Shown piece by piece: positions 14,872 through 22,674 of a stretch of DNA of 64,000 nucleotides. Each line of letters begins with the position of its first letter. Within the stretch, counting starts at the first letter, position 1. The DNA comes from Chryseobacterium formosense (GTDB lineage Bacteria; Bacteroidota; Bacteroidia; Flavobacteriales; Weeksellaceae), in the NCBI RefSeq assembly GCF_900116415.1, contig NZ_FPAP01000004.1, positions 62,001-126,000 of the forward strand, written 5' to 3'. Made by a program: the position numbers and the translations under genes. Below the pieces are notes generated by a model. It had not been told where the DNA came from. It saw nothing but the letters and a program-made list of their open reading frames with translations, and made no database searches.

Positions 14872-16536
14872 ATGTTTAAATCTATTTTAGCCAGCTTTTT
14901 TATTTGTTTATCTATTTTCGGTTTTTCTCAGACTTATGAGATTCAGTATGAAAGTTCGTACAACGGGAAAGTTCAGCCCAACCAAAATCCTGTGATTGTT
15001 TGGGTAAATGAGAATGAAAACTTTATTCTAAATACAAAAATCAAAGAACAGAAAAGCGATTATCCTTTTGAAATCAGCAAAATAGAAAAACCTTCGAACA
15101 CCATTGTTTCTTACGCATTTTTAAAACCGAATGAAGCTATTTCTACTTCCGATAAAGAATCGATTGCAAAACAGGAATTTGAGTTAACTACTGAGACCAA
15201 AAAGATTTTAGGCTACAATTGTAAAAAAGCGGTCACAAAAATCAATTCAAATACGATTGAAGTCTGGTATACCAATGATTTGAAACTAAAAGGCGGACCA
15301 TCAAGTTTAGGGCAAAACTTAGGTTTGGTTTTACAGATTGAAAGAAACGGAAATTCAGCCACAACAGCGATTTCCATAAAGAAAATTAAGAAAACGGGAA
15401 TCGATAAAATCATCAATCAAACCATTCCTGCAACGGATTTACTAAGTTACAGAGATTTACTTTGGAAAAGCAGATTTACAACATTAAAAGTTTTCGAAAA
15501 TGAAATCATCAATTTTTCAGACCAGTCTAAATCTGATGAAAACATAAAAAGATTTGCCAACGGAACGATTATTCTAAAAAAGATTAAATTTCCAAAGATT
15601 TCCCAAGGTGAAAATCTCTTCGTGGAATTAAAACAACAATCAAACGGCGATGCTTACGACAGAACGGGAACTGTATTTTTTATTCCTGAAGAAAAATCCC
15701 AGACATTTTTTGATGGTCTTGAAAAAGGAGCAAAAACACTTCCCCTTTACGAAAACGGAAACGGAAAACAATATTATGGCGTTGTTTCTACCCAAAATTA
15801 TCAGCCGACTGTCGAACTGATGAGATTTTTTACCGCTTTCGGAATCAATAAGTTTAATCATATCGAACTGAAAGACAAAACATGGCAAACAGTAAGCCCA
15901 TTTCGTCAGGATATTACGGAATTGAAACCTTCGCTTTCCGAAAAAGAAATCTGGATCGGAACTTTCATTGGAAATTATGACAAAGGTGGCCACAAAGTAA
16001 GTTTAGACATTACCATTCACAACAGCGAGCAAATCGTTAATAAAAACAATAAAGTCATTCCGCTTTTCAACACCACCAATATCATGGAAATGGCGGGACA
16101 GGATTATGCGACAATGTTTAATAATGACAGAGGACTTTTTGTGGAATTTAATTTAGATAAAGATCTAAGAAATGCTCAGTTGAGATACATCACAACCGGA
16201 CACGGTGGTTGGGAAAACGGAGATGAATTTATCCCGAAAGCGAATTCAATTTTTGTAGACGGAAAGTTATTATTCTCGTTTACACCTTGGAGAACAGAAT
16301 GCGGTTCTTACCGATTATTTAATCCTGCTTCAGGAAATTTTGCAGACGGACTTTCTTCTTCAGATCTGAGCCGTTCAAACTGGTGTCCGGGAACGGTTAC
16401 AAACCCTAACTTTATTTCACTGGGTGATTTAAAAGCCGGAAAACATACCGTTCAGGTTAAAATTCCGCAAGGAGAACCGGAAGGAACAAGCTTTAGCGCA
16501 TGGAATATTTCAGGAACTTTATTGGGTATAGAATAA
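14872..16536 (+). CDS. PNGase F-II-like peptide N-glycosidase with N-terminal GLPGLI-like domain
   Basis: This 554-residue secreted protein has a signal peptide at 1-19. Residues 20-195 are a beta domain resembling GLPGLI-family proteins, with 'ILGYNCKKA' and 'LGLVLQIERNG'. The C-terminal 350 residues match the two-domain fold of PNGase F, which releases N-glycans from glycoproteins by cutting Asn-GlcNAc. By eye, Asp263 (AYDRTG) aligns with catalytic Asp60 of PNGase F (EWDRYA) and Glu476 (WRTECG) with Glu206. The GHGGW and NWCPG motifs correspond to SGWGH and GWCPG. The extra N-terminal domain recalls the reported PNGase F-II of Elizabethkingia. It has its own promoter. The fold call is strong; activity is inferred. 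Confidence 0.82.
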   Translation: MFKSILASFFICLSIFGFSQTYEIQYESSYNGKVQPNQNPVIVWVNENENFILNTKIKEQKSDYPFEISKIEKPSNTIVSYAFLKPNEAISTSDKESIAKQEFELTTETKKILGYNCKKAVTKINSNTIEVWYTNDLKLKGGPSSLGQNLGLVLQIERNGNSATTAISIKKIKKTGIDKIINQTIPATDLLSYRDLLWKSRFTTLKVFENEIINFSDQSKSDENIKRFANGTIILKKIKFPKISQGENLFVELKQQSNGDAYDRTGTVFFIPEEKSQTFFDGLEKGAKTLPLYENGNGKQYYGVVSTQNYQPTVELMRFFTAFGINKFNHIELKDKTWQTVSPFRQDITELKPSLSEKEIWIGTFIGNYDKGGHKVSLDITIHNSEQIVNKNNKVIPLFNTTNIMEMAGQDYATMFNNDRGLFVEFNLDKDLRNAQLRYITTGHGGWENGDEFIPKANSIFVDGKLLFSFTPWRTECGSYRLFNPASGNFADGLSSSDLSRSNWCPGTVTNPNFISLGDLKAGKHTVQVKIPQGEPEGTSFSAWNISGTLLGIE

Positions 16537-16544
16537 ACAAAACC

Positions 16545-16571
16545 TCCTTACAATATTATTGCAAGGAGGTA
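16545..16571. terminator. Hairpin overlapping an AAGGAGG ribosome-binding sequence
   Basis: CCTCCTTaCAAT...ATTGcAAGGAGG is an 11-12 bp stem with one mismatch. The T-rich flank (TTTTGTTT) is on the minus-strand side only, so as a terminator it points leftward. On the plus strand its 3' arm is a perfect Shine-Dalgarno sequence in front of a short ORF, which it would hide. Confidence 0.5.
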
Positions 16572-16580
16572 AAAACACAA

Positions 16581-16646
16581 ATGATGAAAAAAAATTATTT
16601 CGAGCCACAAAGTAAGGGAAAATATTTGAAAAATTTATTAACATAG
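16581..16646 (+). CDS. Possible 21-residue small ORF with strong ribosome-binding site
   Basis: ATG at 16581 lies 11 nt after AAGGAGG, a strong site for this group, and opens a 21-codon frame (MMKKNYFEPQSK..., basic and polar). The leader AAAACACAAATGA is the same motif found three times in the 5.5-kb element. The 314-bp gap 16537-16850 otherwise holds only AT-rich DNA and the asnB promoter. Nothing shows that it is translated. The strong site and shared leader are the only evidence. Confidence 0.3.
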   Translation: MMKKNYFEPQSKGKYLKNLLT

Positions 16647-16802
16647 AATAAGATTTATTTAATTTTTTTTTCATAAAGAAGCATTAAGTTTTCAAAAAAA
16701 GGAAAAATTTTCCGAATCTGAGATACAAAAATGAATTAATATTTATATTTTTAATTAAAACAAATTATTTAACGAAAAATATAAACAATTTGTAAATTTT
16801 AA

Positions 16803-16833
16803 TTGTAAAAAATAAACATGATATTTAGTTTTG
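16803..16833 (+). promoter_or_regulatory. asnB promoter
   Basis: TTG (16803-16805), a 20-bp spacer and TAGTTTTG (16826-16833) match the flavobacterial promoter consensus. The asnB ATG follows 17 bp downstream. Confidence 0.8.
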
Positions 16834-16850
16834 CTATCAAATAATATAAC

Positions 16851-18518
16851 ATGTGCGGAATCGTATGCTTATTTGACGCAAAGCAGTCAACCGAAATACT
16901 AAGACCTCAGGTTTTAGAAATGTCTAAAAAAATCCGTCATCGCGGACCAGACTGGAGCGGAGTTTTCCAGAATGAGAAAGTGCTTTTTTCTCATGAAAGA
17001 TTAGCCATTGTAGATCCGACTTCGGGAAAACAACCTTTATTTTCTAAAGACGGGAAAATTGTTCTTGCCGTGAACGGAGAAATTTACAATCACAGAGAAC
17101 TCAAAACAGAATTTCCGGATTACGAGTTTCAGACAAAATCTGATTGTGAAGTCATTCTTGCTCTTTACGAAAAATACGGAAAGAATTTTATTGAAAAACT
17201 AAACGGAATCTTCGCTTTTGCACTATATGATATTGAAAAAAATATTTATCTTATTGCCAGAGATCACATGGGAATCTGTCCTCTTTATCAGGGTTGGGAC
17301 AGAGAAGGAAATTATTATGTAGCTTCTGAACTGAAAGCTTTGGAAGGGATTTGTAAAAAAATCGAGACTTTTTTACCCGGACATTATTTATATAACATAG
17401 AAGGACACGAACTCCAGCAATGGTATAAAAGAGATTGGGAAGATTTTGACGCAGTAAAAGATAATATTACTGATATTCAAAAGATCAGGAAAAGCCTGGA
17501 AGATGCTGTTCACAGACAATTGATGAGTGATGTTCCTTACGGAGTTTTGCTTTCGGGAGGTCTGGATTCTTCGATTATTTCTGCAGTTACCGCAAAATTT
17601 GCAAGACAAAGAATTGAAAGCGGTGATACTCAGGAAGCTTGGTATCCGAGGTTGCACAGTTTCGCTGTCGGATTGGTAGGTTCACCAGATTTGGTTGCGG
17701 CTAAGAAAGCTGCAGAGCACATCGGCTCAGTTCATCACGAGGTAAACTTTACCGTTCAGGAAGGTTTAGATGCGATCCGTGATGTGATTTATCATCTGGA
17801 AACTTATGATGTGACCACGATTCGTGCTTCTACACCGATGTATCTTTTGGCAAGAGTCATAAAATCGATGGGAATTAAAATGGTACTTTCCGGAGAAGGC
17901 TCAGATGAATTGTTTGGTGGATATTTGTACTTCCACAAAGCTCCTAATGCCAAAGAGTTTCATGATGAAACGGTAAGAAAACTTGGGAAACTTCATTTAT
18001 ATGATTGTTTAAGAGCCAATAAAGCTTTAATGAGCTGGGGAATTGAAGGAAGAGTTCCGTTTCTGGATAAAGAATTTATGGATGTAGCGATGAATGTAAA
18101 TCCTGAAGATAAAATGATCCGCAAAGAAGAAGGAAAAATTGAAAAATGGGTTTTAAGAAAAGCTTTTGAAGATCTTTTACCGGAATCAATCGCATGGAGA
18201 CAAAAAGAGCAGTTTTCTGACGGAGTTGGTTATTCATGGATTGATACACTGAAAGATATTGCCGAAAAATATGTCAGTGATGAGATGATGGCGAATGCGA
18301 AATTCAGATTTCCAGTAAACACTCCGCAAAATAAAGAAGAATACCGTTACAGAACGATTTTCGAAGAGCATTTTCCAAGCGAAACAGCAGCTGCAACCGT
18401 TCCCTCGGTTCCGTCAGTTGCCTGTTCTACTCCGATTGCATTAGAATGGGATGAAGCATTCAAAAAGATGAACGATCCGAGCGGAAGAGCGGTGAAAGTA
18501 CACGAAACATCATATTAA
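16851..18518 (+). CDS. asnB: Asparagine synthase B (glutamine-hydrolysing)
   Basis: This 555-residue enzyme makes asparagine from aspartate, ATP and glutamine. The N-terminal class II glutaminase domain starts MCGIVCLF with the nucleophilic Cys2, followed by RHRGPDWSG and the NGEIYNH segment. The synthetase domain has the PP-loop SGGLDSS near residue 236 and VLSGEGSDELFGGYLYFHKA (quoted to 20 residues), as in AsnB. Length and order match E. coli AsnB (554 residues). It is monocistronic, with a clear promoter and its own terminator. Confidence 0.96.
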   Translation: MCGIVCLFDAKQSTEILRPQVLEMSKKIRHRGPDWSGVFQNEKVLFSHERLAIVDPTSGKQPLFSKDGKIVLAVNGEIYNHRELKTEFPDYEFQTKSDCEVILALYEKYGKNFIEKLNGIFAFALYDIEKNIYLIARDHMGICPLYQGWDREGNYYVASELKALEGICKKIETFLPGHYLYNIEGHELQQWYKRDWEDFDAVKDNITDIQKIRKSLEDAVHRQLMSDVPYGVLLSGGLDSSIISAVTAKFARQRIESGDTQEAWYPRLHSFAVGLVGSPDLVAAKKAAEHIGSVHHEVNFTVQEGLDAIRDVIYHLETYDVTTIRASTPMYLLARVIKSMGIKMVLSGEGSDELFGGYLYFHKAPNAKEFHDETVRKLGKLHLYDCLRANKALMSWGIEGRVPFLDKEFMDVAMNVNPEDKMIRKEEGKIEKWVLRKAFEDLLPESIAWRQKEQFSDGVGYSWIDTLKDIAEKYVSDEMMANAKFRFPVNTPQNKEEYRYRTIFEEHFPSETAAATVPSVPSVACSTPIALEWDEAFKKMNDPSGRAVKVHETSY

Positions 18519-18534
18519 GTCAACAAATTTTATC

Positions 18535-18556
18535 AATCCTGTATCTCTACAGGATT
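18535..18556 (+). terminator. asnB terminator
   Basis: A 9-bp stem AATCCTGTA/TACAGGATT (18535-18543 with 18548-18556), a TCTC loop, then six Ts. It begins 17 bp after the asnB stop. Confidence 0.9.
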
Positions 18557-18661
18557 TTTTGTTGAATAAAATCAATAAATTTTAGATATTTTAACTTACA
18601 ATTAAACTTATTATCTAATAAATAATTATATTTGGAAAATAAAAAAAATCTCTGCTGTAAA

Positions 18662-19480
18662 ATGAAAAGAACTGTCTCTATTTTTTTTGCTTTACTATGT
18701 ACGACAAGCTTAGCTTTTGCACAAGGTAAATACGGAAAATATCTTAATTCAAAAAAACTTGCTTTAGCTTATAAAACTGTAAAACCTGCTGAAAAAGACG
18801 ATTACTATCAACAATATTATTGGTTGGTAAAAGCAGAACAGCTAAAAACTTATCCTCACCTTGCTGATATTAAACCTGTTGTTTTATACAATTTCGTAAA
18901 AAAAGTAAATCCTCAGAATCCTACTAAAAAACTGGATGACAGAGGTAAGGAGCTTAGAAAAACAGCAGAACTATCCTTAGACCAATATTTCAAGAATAAA
19001 AACTTCCAGAATAATCAGGTTTTGTTATTAAATCTTGAAACGTATGTAGATCCTTCACAGGGAGAATATTTCACAAAAGTTGATGCTGAAAAAATCAAGC
19101 AGTTGGTTCCTAAAGAATTCTACGGTTTTACTTCTTTAAATAAAAAGACGCACGAAGAAATCAACTATTATCTTTGGGTTGATAAAAAGAACGATAAATT
19201 CAAAATTGTTGACGTGATCCCAAATGAAAAAGAGAATGCTAAATTCTATGCATCTGTGAAGCAATATCTTCCGAAGTATAAGTTTGAGAAAAAATTTATG
19301 CCGACTGTAAAAAAAGGAACGAAGGCTGATAAAACAGATAAAGATTTCTTCTACATCATGCCATTCGAACAGAACAAAGATAACATCGAATACAAAACAG
19401 ATGATTTTGAAACATTCACATTGAGCCAGGTAAAAAGAGAAGGCGAAGCGTGGATTGGAGTAGAAAAACCAAGAAAATAA
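18662..19480 (+). CDS. Secreted protein of unknown function
   Basis: This protein of about 272 residues has a signal peptide (MKRTVSIFFALLCTTSLAFAQ). The start is set at ATG 18662. An in-frame TTG at 18632 lies inside a TATATTTG promoter box (18627-18634) and so cannot be in the mRNA. The mature protein is Lys/Tyr-rich with a helical N-terminal third and later segments such as 'INYYLWVDKKNDKFKIVDVI'. I recognise no family. It is followed by its own terminator and then by a GLPGLI-family gene. Confidence 0.72.
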   Translation: MKRTVSIFFALLCTTSLAFAQGKYGKYLNSKKLALAYKTVKPAEKDDYYQQYYWLVKAEQLKTYPHLADIKPVVLYNFVKKVNPQNPTKKLDDRGKELRKTAELSLDQYFKNKNFQNNQVLLLNLETYVDPSQGEYFTKVDAEKIKQLVPKEFYGFTSLNKKTHEEINYYLWVDKKNDKFKIVDVIPNEKENAKFYASVKQYLPKYKFEKKFMPTVKKGTKADKTDKDFFYIMPFEQNKDNIEYKTDDFETFTLSQVKREGEAWIGVEKPRK

Positions 19481-19500
19481 GTTAAAATCTTATAAAATAG

Positions 19501-19527
19501 AAGCCCTGAAAGTTGATTTCAGGGCTT
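19501..19527 (+). terminator. Intrinsic terminator
   Basis: A perfect 11-bp stem AAGCCCTGAAA/TTTCAGGGCTT (19501-19511 with 19517-19527) followed by Ts, 20 bp after the stop of the preceding secreted-protein gene. Confidence 0.9.
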
Positions 19528-19564
19528 TTTATTTATTTTAGCATTAAACAAAATTCACTGTACT

Positions 19565-20428
19565 ATGAAATTAAGCTTTAGTTTATTATCTCTTTTTGTC
19601 ATTTCGGCAATTTACGCACAATCTTACAAAGCAGTTTATGATTTCGGGTGGAAACCTCAGAAAAATTCTGCCGAATTTCTGCACGAAGATTTTGCTTTGA
19701 TACTGAATGAAAATAAAACGTCTGAATTTTTGTCTTATATTAAATTTAAAAATGATTCCACAAAAACTGCAACCGTAAAAGACTTTAAAAAAATAGGGCA
19801 AGGCAGCATTTCTTTTAATTATAAATATGGCGAATCTAAATTCAACGAAATCATTACAAAAAACTATGGCAGTAATGAAATCTTATTTGAAAAACAGCTT
19901 CATGATAAGATTTTCATCATCAATAATTCATGCAAAATAAATTGGAAAATCAATTCGGAGAAAGATAAATTCTTAAGTTATCCTATACAAAAAGCAACGA
20001 CAGAATTTGGCGGAAGAAAATGGATTGCATGGTTCACAACAGAAATTCCTGTACAAGATGGTCCTTATAAATTTTATGGTTTGCCCGGTTTAATTTTAAA
20101 AATAAATGATTCCGAAAATGAATTTATTTATGAATTGAAATCAATCACTAAAGAGCATAATGAGATTTCAGAAAGAAATTTTATGAGTCAGAACATCATT
20201 AAAACGACTCCTGAAAAATATCAAAAAATCTGGGAGGACTACAAAAAAGAGCCTTCGTCTATTTTCAACTATCAAGCTCCGGCAAGCAATGACGGCTGGA
20301 ATGCAGCATACACTATCGGAGGAGGAGATCCAAACGACAAGAAATACAGGGAAAGTTATGATAAAAAGGTTAAAGAATTTTTAAAGAGCTTTGAAAATCC
20401 GATTGAGCTGAAAAATACATGCCTGTAA
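19565..20428 (+). CDS. GLPGLI family protein
   Basis: This 287-residue secreted protein has a signal peptide (MKLSFSLLSLFVISAIYAQ) and contains the eponymous motif in 'GPYKFYGLPGLILKINDSE' near residue 175. The GLPGLI family is common and poorly understood in Bacteroidota; members are periplasmic or exported beta proteins, often in several paralogues per genome. The N-terminal domain of the PNGase F-like protein 3 kb upstream seems to belong to the same broad group. It is a single gene following a terminator. No substrate is known. Confidence 0.88.
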   Translation: MKLSFSLLSLFVISAIYAQSYKAVYDFGWKPQKNSAEFLHEDFALILNENKTSEFLSYIKFKNDSTKTATVKDFKKIGQGSISFNYKYGESKFNEIITKNYGSNEILFEKQLHDKIFIINNSCKINWKINSEKDKFLSYPIQKATTEFGGRKWIAWFTTEIPVQDGPYKFYGLPGLILKINDSENEFIYELKSITKEHNEISERNFMSQNIIKTTPEKYQKIWEDYKKEPSSIFNYQAPASNDGWNAAYTIGGGDPNDKKYRESYDKKVKEFLKSFENPIELKNTCL

Positions 20429-20626
20429 TTTTTAATTCGGATGCAATTACGCAACGAATTTTTTTAACATATTTCCACCTTTCAATATTAAATATTAAAC
20501 CATTAAGAAATTTAAATGATTAAGACGAATTAAGCACATATCAAAGATATTTTAAGCATTGCGTTTACTATTTGACAAGGTCAAATTCTTAACAATTCTT
20601 TTATTTCTTAACGGTTAAAGAAATCT

Positions 20627-22138
20627 TTACTGATTCGCCATCGTCACATAAATAATTCTTCCGCCTTCTTCATTGGAAAGCAGTATTTTTTTGCCTTCAA
20701 TCAACTCCACCATTGAATTGGGCGGAACTTCTTTTTGCTCGGTTAAATCTTTCATGCTTGTCAATGTCTGATTCACCAGAACCCATTTATCCTGATAAAA
20801 AGTAAAATATCCGACCGGTTGTTTATCTTCTGCGGTCAGACTTTCATTCCGAATTACTTTTCTTGAAACATGCCATTTAAACAAATACTGATTGTGATAA
20901 ACCATCAATCGGTGGTTTTCCGGCTTCCAAACTTCATCATCATATTTAAAATACAAATCGAGAACGGGTAAAGTTCCTTTGTGGGAAGTTCCACAGAACG
21001 GACATCTCGGCGTTTGGGTATTGTCGAAAACATACCATTTTTCGTTGCACTCAGGATTTTGGCAAGGCTGAATTAAATCTACCGTTTTCAACAAAGCAGT
21101 TTCCCATTCGGTCGCTAAAGGTCTTTTAATCGGATCATGAAGTCCGTCAATAAAAGCTTTTTTAAACAATTCGGATAAATAAGGACCTGTAACGGTGTAA
21201 GGAATTTTATTGGGATCACCCCAGAAAGAGTCCCATTTTTTCAGGTATTCCGTTCTTACCTTATTGCTTGAATCGTTCGGATGTTCTACAAACAGAGCTT
21301 TTTCGCCCATTGAAATGATTTCGTCTTTTTCAGAATCCAAATCCCAGATTTTACCGCCTCTCAAAGGATGGCGCCGTAGAAGATACATATAAATAAGAAT
21401 CGCCAAAGCATGAAGATCGGTTTTCTGATTCGGAAGCTGTCTTCCCGGATCATGCAGATGCAAATGTTTTGTTTTTAAAACTTCCGGAGCAATGAAATCT
21501 GCAGTTCCAATCACTTCAGGCGGAAATAATTTCGGAACAACCAATCCGTCAATATCAATAATACAAGCCGATTTTGTCACCGGATCTACCAGAATATTAT
21601 TATATGAAAGATCTGAATGCGCCAAACCCATCTGATGCAGTTTTTTGATTCCTCGTGTAATGTTAATAGCAATTTGAAAATAACTTAACCAATCACCTAA
21701 TTCTGATTTGTCTAAACGAAGCGGATAATGCTGATTTCTGAACATCGGCGCTGTAAACCACTTCCCCACTTTATCTCCACCAGCAATATTATCTGATCCA
21801 AAATACCCTTTTGCAAAAAAGAATTTCTGATGATAAACAGGAACCACAATTCCCGTCAGATTATTTTTCTGAACAATATCATAAGGCCACCTGAAAACCT
21901 CATCCAGATAATATTCTGAAGCATTTCCGTTTTGAATATTCACCAAATAAGTAGAAACAATTCTTTGAATTCTTTCCTTTTGTTCATTTTCCAATGGTGT
22001 TCTATAAAAAGCCACCACATATTTTCTGTCCGGTGAAAAATAAACATCTTTTACGCCACCTTTTACAGGGTTTTCATCTACATATTCATACGATTTTGAA
22101 GTATCTAAAATCGAGGAAACGGTGGTTGTTTTTTTCAT
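20627..22138 (-). CDS. TerY-P-type protein kinase with C-terminal zinc ribbon
   Basis: This 503-residue cytoplasmic Ser/Thr-kinase-fold protein has a catalytic loop HSDLSYNN (His174, Asp176, Asn181), a metal-binding DIDG (195-198) and an APE-like 'IAPEVL'. The glycine loop is reduced to GGVKDV (27-32). The strand that should hold the ATP-anchoring lysine reads VVAFYR (41-46), so the VAxK lysine seems absent. A zinc ribbon (CQNPEC...CPFCG) lies around 368-396, followed by a beta-rich tail. It is the last gene of the Ter cluster and the kinase member of a TerY-P triad with the vWA and PP2C genes. It may be a true kinase with a displaced lysine, or a pseudokinase. Confidence 0.85.
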   Translation of the reverse strand: MKKTTTVSSILDTSKSYEYVDENPVKGGVKDVYFSPDRKYVVAFYRTPLENEQKERIQRIVSTYLVNIQNGNASEYYLDEVFRWPYDIVQKNNLTGIVVPVYHQKFFFAKGYFGSDNIAGGDKVGKWFTAPMFRNQHYPLRLDKSELGDWLSYFQIAINITRGIKKLHQMGLAHSDLSYNNILVDPVTKSACIIDIDGLVVPKLFPPEVIGTADFIAPEVLKTKHLHLHDPGRQLPNQKTDLHALAILIYMYLLRRHPLRGGKIWDLDSEKDEIISMGEKALFVEHPNDSSNKVRTEYLKKWDSFWGDPNKIPYTVTGPYLSELFKKAFIDGLHDPIKRPLATEWETALLKTVDLIQPCQNPECNEKWYVFDNTQTPRCPFCGTSHKGTLPVLDLYFKYDDEVWKPENHRLMVYHNQYLFKWHVSRKVIRNESLTAEDKQPVGYFTFYQDKWVLVNQTLTSMKDLTEQKEVPPNSMVELIEGKKILLSNEEGGRIIYVTMANQ

Positions 22139-22161
22139 TTGAGAATTAATACTTATAAAAA

Positions 22162-22656
22162 CTATTGAACAGCATGTGGTTGATATTTTAGATTTTTCAG
22201 TTTTTCAAGACCGATTAAATCACAATCAAATCTATGATCTATTAAATCAATAAAATTAAACCATACATCAAACTGATAACTATATTCTGACCTTAAAAAT
22301 TTACTACCTTGAAAAGTACCAAAAATATTTATTTTATATATTCTTGATTCATTAGGTTTTAAAACTATTGTTTTATCTTGTTTAAAGAAATCAATATCTG
22401 CAGTCCCAACATCTTTAGGTAATAAATTACCATTAGAATCAACATAAAATATATTTTCTAACTGAGCTTTATAATCATGAAAACTTTTTAAAACTTTTAC
22501 CTTTTTAGTACTTAAATTAGTAACAGAAAAAGAAATTTCACCTTTCTCTTGAACATCTGAAAGGTCATAATTTATTTTAAGTTTACATTTATCATTCTGA
22601 GCCGAAACAAAAAATGAAAAGATAAAAAAGTAAAAAAATATGAGTTTAAATCTCAT
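22162..22656 (-). CDS. Small secreted protein inside the Ter operon
   Basis: This 164-residue protein has a strong signal peptide (MRFKLIFFYFFIFSFFVSAQ). Its mature part looks like a single beta-sandwich: 'EKGEISFSVTNLSTKKVKVL' reads like an Ig-like or intracellular-protease-inhibitor-type fold. Two Cys may form a disulfide. It sits between the PP2C and kinase genes with gaps of only 18 and 23 bp, so it is in the same transcript. An exported protein among cytoplasmic signalling proteins is odd. It is AT-richer than its neighbours, and I recognise no family. Confidence 0.65.
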   Translation of the reverse strand: MRFKLIFFYFFIFSFFVSAQNDKCKLKINYDLSDVQEKGEISFSVTNLSTKKVKVLKSFHDYKAQLENIFYVDSNGNLLPKDVGTADIDFFKQDKTIVLKPNESRIYKINIFGTFQGSKFLRSEYSYQFDVWFNFIDLIDHRFDCDLIGLEKLKNLKYQPHAVQ

Positions 22657-22674
22657 GTGGAATTAACTTTAAAG

